Positions 47,701 to 59,862 of a stretch of DNA of 64,000 bases are shown here, piece by piece. The stretch spans positions 3,162,001-3,226,000 of the forward strand of contig JARCOQ010000002.1 in assembly GCA_029207755.1 (NCBI GenBank). Reading direction: 5' to 3'. The notes below the pieces were generated by a model. That model was not told the DNA's origin and made no database searches. It worked only from the letters and a program-made list of their open reading frames with translations. This stretch comes from Chamaea fasciata (lineage: Eukaryota; Chordata; Aves; Passeriformes; Sylviidae). Made by a program: the position numbers and the translations under genes. Positions within the stretch are counted from its first letter, which is position 1, and every line of letters starts with the position of its first letter.

Positions 47701-50700
47701 TTTCCAAGAAAGGAAAAAAAAAATTCTAAAGTAAATCATCCCTTGAAACTGTGTAATATTTGATCTTTTATGATTTTTTTTAAATGTGTCAGAGACAGTA
47801 TTGTGTAACATAATCCTAGGGGGCAATGTCCATGTATGTGTTCAGCTCCTCTACATTTGAAAACAAAGTTGTTCCTGGGTTTTATGACATGCTGCACCGT
47901 CCAGAAGCTCCGTGGAGCTTTCCCACATCAGTTTGCATTTTGCAGTTCCTCAGGCTAAAATGCCATATCAGGTATTCAAGACGTGTTGAGAAGGAGCTGT
48001 ACTTTGTTGCTGCTGCCATCAGGAATGTGTCATGGAACTTTCCACTGCCTTTACGGACACAAAACTCCACAGATTTCACTGGAATTGACACTATTATAGG
48101 CAACTGCATATGCACACAGGTATGATGTTTATTAATTGTGAAGCCAGCTCTGCCAGCCACAGATTTAAAAAGCCTTCCAGTGAAAAGCAGTTTCAGCTTT
48201 TTTGACAGAAATCGTGTTCAGTCTTCATAAGAAAAAGCCTTTAATGTGCTGCCCATCAATTTGCTCATCTTTGGATTTCACTTCAAATATGAAAATATCA
48301 TTCAGATAACGAGAGATCTCCAGGGCTGCTTTGCATTTTGGAGCCTGAGGGAAGCCTCCTCTCCTGATGTGCCTCTCTCACCTCACCAGTGCAGTGCCTG
48401 GTTTGTCATAAAAACTTTCATGGACTAAAATAGCCAGTTTATATAGGCTGAGAAGCACCAGGGAAGAGAAAAGCCTGAGAAATAAATCAGATGTGAACAC
48501 AATGGCATCTCAATGGGCTTTGTAAAGACTCATTTTTACCTGGTGGTTTAACGAAGCGGTGGGAAATAGGTGGAGAAAGGGGAAAGATATAAAAAAAGTA
48601 AAGGGAATAAAGCACTTGACTGACTAAATGGTGACATGGAAGAAATACAAGAAGCTTTGGAGAGAGCATAGGGAGCACAGGCTTACTGAAGCCAGGAAAC
48701 CAATGGGCAGATCTTCCCTAAAGGAAGCCTTAAAGCTCTCTGGTGAAACAAATTCTCATGCGAACATGCTTTTCAGGAACCTTCCCCATGACTTCATTCA
48801 CAATGCTTGCCTTGCATTTAACCTATCTTCTTTGCAGCATAAGCTGTGCTCACCTATCAATTTTACGAGTTTAACCTTGATAATTTTCCTTTTTTCCCTG
48901 ATTTGAAACGCAGCAACACGATTGCTTAGTTGCTGAAATAATTGACTGCAAGGAAAGGAAAATAAGGAAAATATGCAAGGAAAACAATTAAACCCCAAAA
49001 GTTCTTTTTGGCCTGGAAAGTATTCCAAGGATCTGTATTTTATAATACCTGACAGGAGTGCCACAGCATGATGAAATCTGCTGGATCCTGAGCCCTAGCA
49101 TTTGCTTCATGATAAAGCCAACATTTCCCTACCACATTTGTTCTGAACAAATGTCTTTTCCTGTCACTCAACACTAAGGATTGCTGGTACCACCCATCTG
49201 TGTTCAATTTCTGAAATCCACCACCAGAAACCCCCCTAATCACAACAGGTGCCTCCCTTCTCCTCCACTGCTGGCTTATTCTGAACCCTCAGATTCTGAT
49301 GTGTTGCTTTTAATAAGGAGTTCGAGAGTGGCAAAATCACTTCAAATGTCTTCATTTGAAGACTGAAGAACAAAAAAATCTTTTGCTCTGTTTGAATGGT
49401 TGTTACATAATAGAAAAGGGACAATACTTTTCCATTTTACTTCTTCAAATAAAAGTAGGAATATCTTGATTTTTAACAAAAATCACTCACTTTTAACTTA
49501 AAGGCCTATTTCAGGTTTCTTCCTTTCCCCTCTTCTCCCTGTATTTAATCTTTATTGGACTTTGCTTTCACCACACAGACATTTTTTGACATGTGAGCAA
49601 AGGCATATGCTTAATTCTTAAAATCAAAGCCTTTATTCGATGAGGAGAGCAATGACTTTGGCATCAAAATAAATGAAAAATGAGATGGGAAAAGCATCCA
49701 TACTGACCTAGTCAGCAAAGGATTTCTTTAGTTGAATTTTATAGTCCTGATGAAGAATGAGGCGATTACGTGATTTAAGCAAGCACCTAAGCAGACAGTA
49801 GAATTCCAAGTCATACTTATCTCTTTTTAGTAGTTACATCTTTTAATAGGAGGTTATTTGGTGTTAAACAAATAACTGGATCACTCACCGTGGAGAAATC
49901 AGCAGCAGGTGGAAGGATGATTGATTTCATGGAGAAGAAAGTGAGCCAAAGGAGGAGCAACACTGAGGGCTTTAGAGCATTAGTGGTCAGCTTGTGAGGC
50001 TGAAACCTGCAAATTGTCATTCAAATGGTCATTTAAAGCTTATCATTTAAATGTGATACACGTACAGTTTTCCTCTTTAGCTGCCTTTCTTGCTTCTGTG
50101 TTACATTTGCAAAGAAAAGAACTTCACACATCACGTTGTTTTGATTTTGACTTGGGGCGTGTTGTTTTGTACATGTGGGGAATAATTTATAATTTTTTTT
50201 TTTGTAGAGTATAGGAAAGACATTATTTCTAGGGCTACATGTTTTAAAAAAAACTAGGTTCTCTCTGAGATCATTGAAGCAGGCCAAGAATTATTAATAT
50301 GATCACGAGTGTATAGTTTAACAAAAAGACACAGAAGAGAAGCAAAACATATCATGCATTTCACAGAAGGCCCAAAAGCACAGAGGTTTTTTTACCAGGT
50401 CAACAAAGTCACAGTTCCTCAAGTTTTACAAACACAATCCTGATTTACCTGAACTCTGTTCTCCTTGAGGAAAAAATATAATTATTAAACAAAAACCTGA
50501 AGGAAAAAAAACCATGGGAGCTTGAGTGACTCATGGAAGGCCACAGAGGAAGTCGAGGTCAGAAGACACCAATATCTGGATAGTGTCAAAACCCTCAGAA
50601 GGTACTGCTAGTTTAAATTTTCTCTTCCAGGCAATCCCAAGGATTTATGATCCATTGGAAAAAGCATCCAGCTCCCAGGCTTTCCTTTCGTGCCAGTTTA

Positions 50701-51225
50701 AAACCTGAGCTGCTGAAATACGATGGCTCTTATTATGAAAACACTGCTGTGCAGAAGGATTCCCAGATATGACATTTGATCAAAGCTGAGTGTCACAATG
50801 AGGTTCTCTTCATTTCTGCACAGCAGAAAGGCGTTTGAAACAAGATTTTTTTTGATGGCCACCCAGAGGTTTAACCAAATGATTTCTTTTGAGTTTTCTG
50901 GCATGATTTTCACCCCCAGTATCTCAAATCACTTGAGCCAGAGGAAATACGTAAACTAGGTGAGTAGAATGTCAGGGGATAAATGAAAAGGAAAGGTTAC
51001 TGGAGAGACTTAGGTGCTCTAGTCTGCAAGAAGGGTCTGCTGATAAAAACATGGCTTTATAAAAATATGAGCCTATATACAGATAATCACAGAATAGGTA
51101 CAGCAGACAATGAACAAAGTTATCTTTTGAAGGAAATCATGATTTATAACAGGGGAATAAATTAAATATTTGCCATGTCTGCTGTAATTAACCTCACCCC
51201 TCAAACCACCACCAGCACAAGAATT
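44763..51225. other. Unique non-coding DNA, no gene seen
   Basis: No mobile element recognised. It contains a diverged tandem duplication at 45747-45829 and an A/C tract at 47069-47103. The remaining sequence is AT-rich with short unrecognised frames. Confidence 0.6.
45747..45829. repeat. Diverged 56-bp tandem duplication (second copy partial)
   Basis: ATTTTCAGTCCTGGAAAATG (from 45747) recurs as ATTTTCATGCCTGGAAAAAT (from 45803), both followed by GTTATTT. The intervening part is AT-rich. Confidence 0.7.
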
Positions 51226-51379
51226 CAGGGTGGTGGAGCCACCATCCCTGGAGGTGTCCAAGAAACAACTGGATGTGGCACTTACTGCTCTAATCTGGCT
51301 GACAAGCTGGTGATCAGTCAAATGTTGGACTCAGTGATCTTAGAGGTCTTTCCCAACAGAAATGATTCTTTGATTCTGC
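51226..51379 (+). mobile_element. CR1 LINE 3' end, plus strand, 5' truncated
   Basis: Contains the landmarks GGTGGTGGAGCCACCATCCC, TGGAGGTGTCCAAGAAACAA, TGGATGTGGCACTTA and TTGGACTCAGTGATCTTAGA, followed by GGTCTTTCCCAACAG and a terminal ATGATTCTTTGATTCTGC, the usual octamer-like CR1 tail. Only about 150 bp remain. It looks like a different CR1 subfamily from the copies at 36.2 and 55.6 kb, because it carries the 'TGGCACTTAGTGC'-type segment. Confidence 0.9.
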
Positions 51380-54300
51380 AATTAAAACCTTTATTACTGC
51401 ATAAGGATACTTCCTGCTCTTTCAGATTAGCCTAAAGCTGTCAGAACATTTTTTACCATAACCGTTCATCACAATTTTTGACTCCTCCCTCAAAAACCTG
51501 AGCCAGCAGCACAACACCTCTCATTGTGTGCACACAGTGACCATGCTGCAAGATCCTTCTCTAGCACTCACCAATCTTCCTCTCCTCCGTTGATGTAGCA
51601 GTAAAAAATGACAACAAATCCCTTTGAACTGGGCTGTGCCACAGCAGAAAGTCCAAGCCAGCATTTAGGGTGACTGGAGGACGCACAGAGTCAGGTCCTC
51701 ATTGCGGAACGCATGATACATTTTTACACAGCAACATTTATGTTTTATATATATATATATATGTTTAATAATACCAGCTGATTCATTTTTACCCAGAAAT
51801 CTGGACCTAGTGATTAACTTTCCACTTTCATCAGCTTGAAAGAGCAGCCCAAGAGTCATTCTGCATCCCATGACCTGGCAAGGACGAAGATTTGTTCCAA
51901 AAGAGAAAATTTCAGTTTCAGGCAGGAAAAAGAAGAGCCAAAGTCTAACAGCAATAAGTGAAAAAGGACATGCTCCAGTTCTCTTGAGGCATGATTGGAA
52001 CAAGCCAGTTTATTCGGGCCTACTCTTTCGAAAGCTGCAGTAAGAGTCAAATGCTGTAAAAAAAATGTTCTGTAAAAGGAAGGCTTCCCACATTTAAGTG
52101 CAAATTAAAGTTTTGTCTGCAGCGGCACTTTTTAGAAAGGTGTAAGGAATGCCCAGGGAAGTAGGCAACGACTGAAGATCACCAAGGGCTTTAAAAAACC
52201 TTTCACAAGTCCCATATGGTGAGAAAAGCTCTCCTGACAACACAAGTAAGAGGCAGACGCTGAAAGAAACGAGTACAGATAGGATGTCTGATCCTGCATT
52301 TCTCAAAGGGGAAAACTCCCTTTGAAGTCCATAGGAATGCAGTAAGGATTGCAGCTCCCATCACTTTTCTGTCATCCTCTATCATGCATCTAATTTAAAA
52401 GCACTAGTTCCATTTGAGAGGCTAATTCTCATCTTTCTTCCCCTCCTTATTCCATTTTCTCCTTTAGCAGCTATTTCCAGCCTAATTCAGCCACCTGTGA
52501 GACGTGACCGGATCATTCGGCAACTGCCACTCAATTATCAAAGGGAAATTTAAGCAGGGGAAAAAATGTTACAGTTTGAAGGCAGCGTTTATCCTTCAAA
52601 AGTTAAAAGACCACGGTTGACACTCATCTGAAGAGCTGCTCTTGAAGCAGCCCACAGCCCAAAAAGATGTGGCAGAGGAGTGAATGCAGGTATCAGCCAG
52701 CTCCTGGGGTAGAGAGGAGCTGAGCTCCTGAGGGGATGCAGATACATCCTGCATCCTGAACCAGGAGTGGGGCACCACTGTGAGAACTGAAAAAGCCTCT
52801 GCTTCCACAGCATTGCGATAAGCTTGCACACATAGAGGCTTGGAACAGAGTTGAATTTTAGGCCTTGAAATATTTGGAGCATAGAAAGTTTCTGAGCTGC
52901 AAAAAATATAAACCAAGCAACTATTGTATGCTCTAAGGTGTACTTGTAGTGTTTAGCGATTGGCTTAAGTAGACATTTGTAAGCTTTTAGCATTAACCTG
53001 TTGGCTAAAACCTTTTAAAAGGCCTTGTAGCAAACAGAACTTTGGCTTCTGTTGTTATGGGCGTGAGTTTTAGCGTCTTTTCTGTCTCCACCTTCACTGA
53101 GATAAAATGAAGTAAAAAACTCGTGGAACGCCTCTGAGTTGCCCCGTCCCGTTATTAGAGATTAGATCCAACACAGGAGAACAGATTTCTGTGCAAAGAC
53201 TGGTCCAGTGGACAGTTCGGAGGATTTTTGTGCAAAGACTGGTCCAGATCAGACCCCTATCTGATCATCTCCCCTGATAAAATGGAAAAAGGTTCACGGA
53301 TCTTGATGGATTCAGTGGCTGACTGGGTATTGAGTTTCCCAGCCTCCTCAGGATTTGTGAGAGCACAGACTTTCTTTTCTGTCACTATTTTTAGCTTCTA
53401 TCTGTTCAGAAGCACGTTTCCTACTGTCTTGGAAACTGCAACATTAAACCCTGGCGATTGCTGTGCAGAGTAGATGGTACCAAAGCAGAACTTTTGAACA
53501 TTACAACTGGAAATTTAGGCTCCCAATTTCTTTTTTGGATTCACTCTGTGATAAAAGAGAGGCCCTCAGGAAACATTATGTTCATGCTACTCTAATTCGC
53601 TGATGGAATAAAAGGCCAAAGTGCTCAAGCTTGATTATTTCTATGTGTCAGGGTAGAGTTCATAGGATATTTTTAATCCAAATGCTGACACTGTGTTGAT
53701 TACATTTAATCAAAGAACAAATAACAGCACACTCCTTATTGAATAAAAAAATGCCTGTAGAAATGTTTACACCCGTGTGAAAAGCCATTCCTTCTCTACT
53801 GTCAATATTAAAAGCAACACTGGAAAGGCAATGCATGCTCCCTAAGAATAAAATTTGAAAGGAAATACCCAGAACTACCAGATCGGGATTTCCACATTAA
53901 TTCTTCTACAAAACTAGAGAGAAAGCTTGTGGAGTTTTGCTTTTTTAGTTATTTTCATTATTGTTGGTTTTGTTGCTGATGTTGTGTTTTTCAGAAGGGA
54001 CATGAAATGCTGAAGATGGTGCTCAGCTGCTTTTAGATTAAGATATATTAGAAATACCACCCCGAAGGACTTGGCTGCTTTTCACAGCAAAACATAAAAG
54101 AATATTATGTAAATTTAGCAATTTGGTTAAAATGCCAGTCAAATTTCTTTTACCAGGTTATTGACACACCATAGAAAATAAATATGAATCAGAATCAGGC
54201 TGATTCCTACTTAAAAGAAAAATACATTATAGTATGTCCTTACTCTTTAACTAACAGTGGGAATTGACTTCCTAAGGTTCAGAATGTGCTGGAAAATAAA

Positions 54301-55617
54301 TATGCTAATATTGAACACAAATTAAGTGGCCTTCCAGTATAAAATAGAAACAGTCTGAGGTCTCAAAAAATAAGCAACCTCATATTCCAAACCAATATAA
54401 TTTTCTTTTCCAGTAAAAGCTGGTGATTTTTTGAGGGTATCGTAGAATACAAAAATAATGCTGTGATGCATTTTATAACCTGCAATCTTCTTGTTGAAGG
54501 TTTTATGTTCAAACATAATGCCTTGCAAGGTAGCCATTTTAAAGGCTTTGAGAAAATTACTGAAATGTTCTGAACACATTAAATGTTGTGCCAATTATTC
54601 CAAAATTGAAAATTATTTCACCCCTCAAAATTTGACAAGAACCAGAAGCCTCCAGGTCCTGAAAGCTTATCGTATGTGAGCCTGGCATTCCCTATACTGC
54701 AATTTCAGTGTCCTCTTGGAAAAATACCTTCACGTGACCCAATCATGGGATAAAAATTTTACCAGAGATCCGGCCTGGTTTCTCTTTCCAACAATATTAA
54801 AGTAAATATTTGTGCTTCACCGCACTTCCAGTTGATCAGGATACTCTGTGTATGGTTCACATGTTTCAACAAACACAAACAAGAAGTGCAACCAAACAGA
54901 AGCTTTCAACCTTTAGGGCTCCCACACAACTTTTAGTAAAATCAGGGAAGGTTTATCCTTACAGGAAACACAACATGCACTTTGCCAACTTTGTTCCAGA
55001 AAACATATGGCATTTGCAACTCACTGCCACAGACAGGGAAAGATTAAACTTCCCAGTAGTTCTTCTTAAGAGAAATTACCTGGCACAGCCAGATGTTACA
55101 GTGATATCTGCTTAGAAAAGAAGATTCCCTTTTAGAAGCTCTATTTTCGTTCATTAGATGGAATCGATGTGCATTGGGTCAGAAAGGACAGCTCTGTTAT
55201 ACGAGTAACACAGTGGAATCTGTTAACTAATTAATACCACCAAAAATTAATCTCCCCGGCTGGTGAAAAAAAAGTTATGAGTGTTCTGCTTCCACTTCAG
55301 ACTTTGGAGGTGATTGGGTGGGAAAGGAATGGGCTGAGGTTTATTTAATATGGACAGTCACGGAATGAGGACCCAAAAACAAACTAGAGAAGTCCAGATG
55401 ACATTTAAGTTCAAAAACCTATAAACCAGTTCCATTCAGAGCTGGCAGGTCACCCTCTCCAGAGCCCATTTCAGGTAATTTGTCTTTGTTTCTCCAACTT
55501 CACTCACGGAATGTCCTTACACTCACCCAAAGCCAGAGCACTGCAAGGCCCCCAGCCTGAACTGAATGACAAATACTGGCTTAAAAAAGCTAGAAACTGC
55601 TTGGTCAAGGTTGTTGA
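51380..55617. other. Unique non-coding DNA, no gene seen
   Basis: A short (TA)n run lies at 51746-51762 and a two-copy repeat at 53190-53247. A small patch near 53105-53160 has more CG dinucleotides than its neighbours but is far too short for a CpG island. No gene or mobile element was recognised. Confidence 0.6.
53190..53247. repeat. Two-copy repeat of a 19-bp core, period 39 bp
   Basis: TGTGCAAAGACTGGTCCAG at 53190-53208 is repeated exactly at 53229-53247, suggesting a local 39-bp duplication with the second unit only partly retained. Confidence 0.9.
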
Positions 55618-55889
55618 ATCAGAATATCTTTGAATGGTTTGGGTTGGAAGGGACCCTAAAGATCACCCAGTTCCTACACCTTGCCATGGGCAGAGGCACC
55701 TGCCGTTATCCCAGATTGCTCAAATCCCCATCCAGGCTTGGACACTTCCAGGGATCCAGGGACAGCCACAGCTTCTCTGGGAATTCTTTGCCAGGGCCTC
55801 ATCATCCTCTTAAAAAATATTTATTCCTAATTTCTAATATCTAATCTTAACCTAATCTCTTTCAGTTTAAAGCCACGTTCCCTTTTCAG
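55618..55889 (-). mobile_element. CR1 LINE 3' end, minus strand, 5' truncated
   Basis: The plus strand carries the reverse complement of the CR1 3' terminus (GAATGGTTTGGGTTGGAAGG), then GCCATGGGCAGAGGCACCTG, CACTTCCAGGGATCCAGGGA, CACAGCTTCTCTGGGAATTC and TAATATCTAATCTTAACCTA, ending near TTTCAGTTTAAAGCCACGTT. About 270 bp of 3' sequence remain, in minus orientation. It is diverged but easily recognised. Confidence 0.93.
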
Positions 55890-58800
55890 CATGCCTGGAG
55901 TAAATAACTTTATGCAAAAATAAAACACTAGCAAGGAGATGACACAAATTTGGCCATCAGATTTACAATACCAGCGACAGGGTTTGTAACTTGGACCACA
56001 TTCTATAGACATGTGGTTTATACCAAGCATAAATGTGATTTTAACATAATTAATCTGAAGCTTGATGGGATATAAATGCAATGTCAACATTTTTTGGAAT
56101 GGGATTTTAAGAAAAGTGAGTTTTCTCCTTCTGGCTTTCACTGAATGACTGAGAACTTGAAAAGAAAAATAACTCTTCTTCTTTCACAAAATTGTGTCTG
56201 TGAGCTCTGTCAGTTTTAGTGCTCCTATCTTGATCTCTGGCAGCCGAGAGCACTGCATATAAAGTCATTCTTTTGTTATCATTGCCTTTCAAGCTGAGAA
56301 AGAAACCCCAGGTATTTCTCTATTACTCACAGAAGTAGATCTTCATTTTTTTTTATAGCCGAGATTATCATTCACTTTTCATTTCTTCGAGTTTTAAAAA
56401 GCATAAGATTTGATTCAGACGTTCACTTTGGAGCAGCCAATTACAGGTGTCATTTTTACAGTCTGAATTCTCTCTTCCACCGTAAGTTTATTTTTACACA
56501 TAATAAACTCTTTTCCTATAGCACTGAATTTTGCTAAAGGAACTTCAGGGAAAGCATCTACCCAGGTGCAGTTTTCAACTCAGATACTGTGCACTGATAC
56601 GTTACTTTTGATTTACAGAGGGAATTAACAGTGCAATAATGTGAAGTCAAAACCCTCCTAGCCTTCTGTTGCCTTTTGTTCAGGCAAAATGGATAATATT
56701 GACAGCATATTTAATCTAAAACATTTCTGAGCAGCCTCTAGCATTTAAAAAATTTTTAGCAGATACATAGGAGCAATTTAAAAAAACCCGAAGGATATAC
56801 TTGTTACCTCACTAATACAAAAGTTTTTGGTTAGTGTTTCCCGTTAATGAAAAATTACAAACAGACAGTTCAAAATCGGTCCTCACTTTTCAAATGTCTT
56901 TTTAACATTATGGCCTATGTCCACATTTCTGATAGAAGGAGCATGAACTGAATTAGCTAACAAAATTATAGTAATTTATTGCATCATATTGCAATATTAA
57001 TAAAGGGCACACCATACAATTATGCTAATAAACTTAAATTCCAATAAAGTTGTGTCATTAAGGAGAATGTACTACATTATGTAATTAAGTCTTCTCCTGT
57101 TACAAAAATTATCTTATAAGAATTATATCAAAATGAAAGCTCCAATTTAATGAATGCTTAAGCAAAGCCTTTATCTTTCAGATAAAAGCCCTGTGAAGGG
57201 CTAATTACTCAACAGGAAGCTAAAACTGATAAAGAATCTGTTTCAACTTTACCATCGGAAGATTAAGGAGAGTGAGGGTTGGTATTTTTGTTTGTGCACT
57301 GATTTGAGAAAACCGGAGCCCATTTATCCTCTGATGAATGCAGGCCCTGTGGATGTTGATCAGGCAAGGACAGGAGCAGGCTGTTCCAGCCATGCTTGGA
57401 CTGGAAAGTTTTCTGCATGAAACTGTGCAATACTCACACAGCCACAATTCAGATGCCTGACCACAAAAATGGTCACAGAAAACAATGAAAGTTTTAACTG
57501 TGCTTTTTCAAGGCCACACATTTATAGTGCATACTAGCTGACAAAAAATGTAATTGATGGATGATTTCCCACTGATTTAATAAACAGAATAGAATAAACT
57601 AAATTTCAAGATAGATAGTAAAAACTGACATAAACTGTAAGATCTTTGATAACATTTTTATCTGATTTCATTTGCACTAAACCGGTTTAGAACCTTTGCA
57701 GGAGGTTTGCAACCAAGGTTGGTTTTCCATAAACTTACAGCAGCACGTCTGCCGATTTGCCAATATTGTTGACTGAAGTAAAAATAGCAGCAGACCTTTC
57801 GCTGTCAAGTGCGATGCTCTTCCTTTTCTGACCAAAATAATTTGGTAGATTTTTGGCCAACCGAGAAACACCCCACTGTTTGTTTTGGTAAGTAGACTAT
57901 GAACAATTATTTTCAAATTTTTGCTCTAGGTAAGCATTGCAGTGCCTCTGAGCAAGCGTTGTGTAAATGTTAACTGTGTTTACCATTAGCAGTGTATTTC
58001 TAATCACACTTGATAACACTTAATCTTGTAAAGAATTTTGTTAATATCCCAGGGAAAGAATAAAGGGCTGCTCCTTCTCTGGGCATTTGGATAATACTGC
58101 TGTCACAAACTCATGTGTGCAAAATGGCGATTTTTTTTTTTTCCACTGGGTCCTGCTCAAAGCTCAGAGAACTCTTTTGCCATATGACCATATCAGAATT
58201 TCAGCTTTGCTTTATAAAACAAATTTCTAGCCTCCAGATACCAGAGACAAGGCTAAGAACTTGAACCTCAAGATCATAAAAGACCAAATAACTCAAAATT
58301 ACTTTTATCTTCTCTCATGGGTCTGACTCATATTTGAAGACTAGTACTACTGAGACGACTTGAAGGACAAAAGAAACAAAGACAATATCTGGTCTTTTCT
58401 TTGGCAAGAAAAGAACTGTGCAATTCCACTCAGTAACTCCTGTGCTTCACTATCACTCTAAAAACCCTGAATTCCTGTCTTCTATGTAGAAATAAAAGTC
58501 CCGCCTCTATTTAATATATTTATAATTAAAATCCAAACAAACCCACTGCGGCAAGGCAGGTGAGGAGGGAGGGGATGACACAAACTCATCTGGGATAGAA
58601 ACGCTTTGAAATGCAAGTGAGTGCCACCAGAAAATGCGTTTTCTCTTTCCACAGGTTTGGAATGCTGGGTTCAAATCACAGGTCTGCGCTGTCACTTTGG
58701 AATCTCTGGCAGCAGGAGTCATTTGGGGAGGATCAATGGAATAACAAAAGCCTGAAGCTCAACATCCACATCCAGGCTGGTGCGGGCTGGGTATGGACAG

Positions 58801-59844
58801 GTACACACGAGGAGCTGAAATGGGGCCGAAGAAATACTCATTATAAGCCTTTTATGGGAAAAGCCCTATTAAAGATTGTTTTTTTCCATCACAGCTCATT
58901 GACCCTGAAGCAATTAGCATTAAATATCACTTAGGGAAATTGCTAATCTGCAATATCTGACACAGCGAAGGAAAGAAAGAGGAACTTGCACTGACTCACA
59001 TGGCTTTGAACTTTCCTTTCCAAATACCACACAGCTTTCCAATCTAGCAGCAAGTAACCCAAGAGGTGACCCCCAGCCCTCGGGATAATGGAGTGAGGGA
59101 TGAAGCTCCTGCTTATTCTGGAAAATAAGGCCCTATAAAAAGCTGTCACTGTGCATAATCATTCCTCTTACTGCAGCCTGGCTGAATGGCTCTCCTCTCC
59201 TACCCAGAATCTTTATCAGTTTAAGTCGTGGCTTCCAAGAAATCCAAATCACAACTTGCTGGACGCGTAAGCTGCTGTGAATGTTCCTAAGACACTAAAA
59301 CCTCACTGTTGCCTCTGTGTAAGTGTGGCAATTCTTCTGCCTGGTGACACTTTTGTCAATATTGCATCACCCAGGAAATCCCATTTTATCCTAGAATCGC
59401 TGAAGATCTACTAGAGTGCAATTCCTACCTATTATCACAAATACATTTCAACAAACCCCTTTATTGCATTCCTTAGCAACAACAGAAACCACAACCAGCC
59501 TACACTTCTTTTTTCTTTTTTTTTGAGCCAGAGGGCCAAACAAAAAAAACCTCCAGTCTATAAAACAGACAATAATGGTAAAATAGACAGTTCTTTAAAA
59601 CAATAAAAAAAATTGATTTCTGCCAGAAAAGGTTCACATGATCTACAACAGTGTCGTGTGACTTTATACTCAGAGAACTTTTGGCAGCTTTTTTTGTTGC
59701 TTTGTTTTCTGTTTGTTTGTGGTTGGTTTTTTTTTTTAATATTTTTAATCTAAAAAGGGTCTGCTATCAGGTTTCTAAAATAATATCTGTGAACGCTGCA
59801 CCAATATCTTGAAGTCAGAGCTTTTTTCTGGACATGGCTCTGTA

Positions 59845-59862
59845 GGGTGGGGGGGGTGGGGG
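59845..59862 (+). other. Potential G-quadruplex
   Basis: GGGT, then eight G, then T, then five G. Four runs of three or more G can be drawn from this with short loops. It is isolated, not next to a recognised promoter. Confidence 0.55.

Noticed and set aside
53105..53160. CG-containing patch as a possible CpG island or promoter
   Set aside because: It is only about 55 bp long with a handful of CG sites, far below any CpG island.
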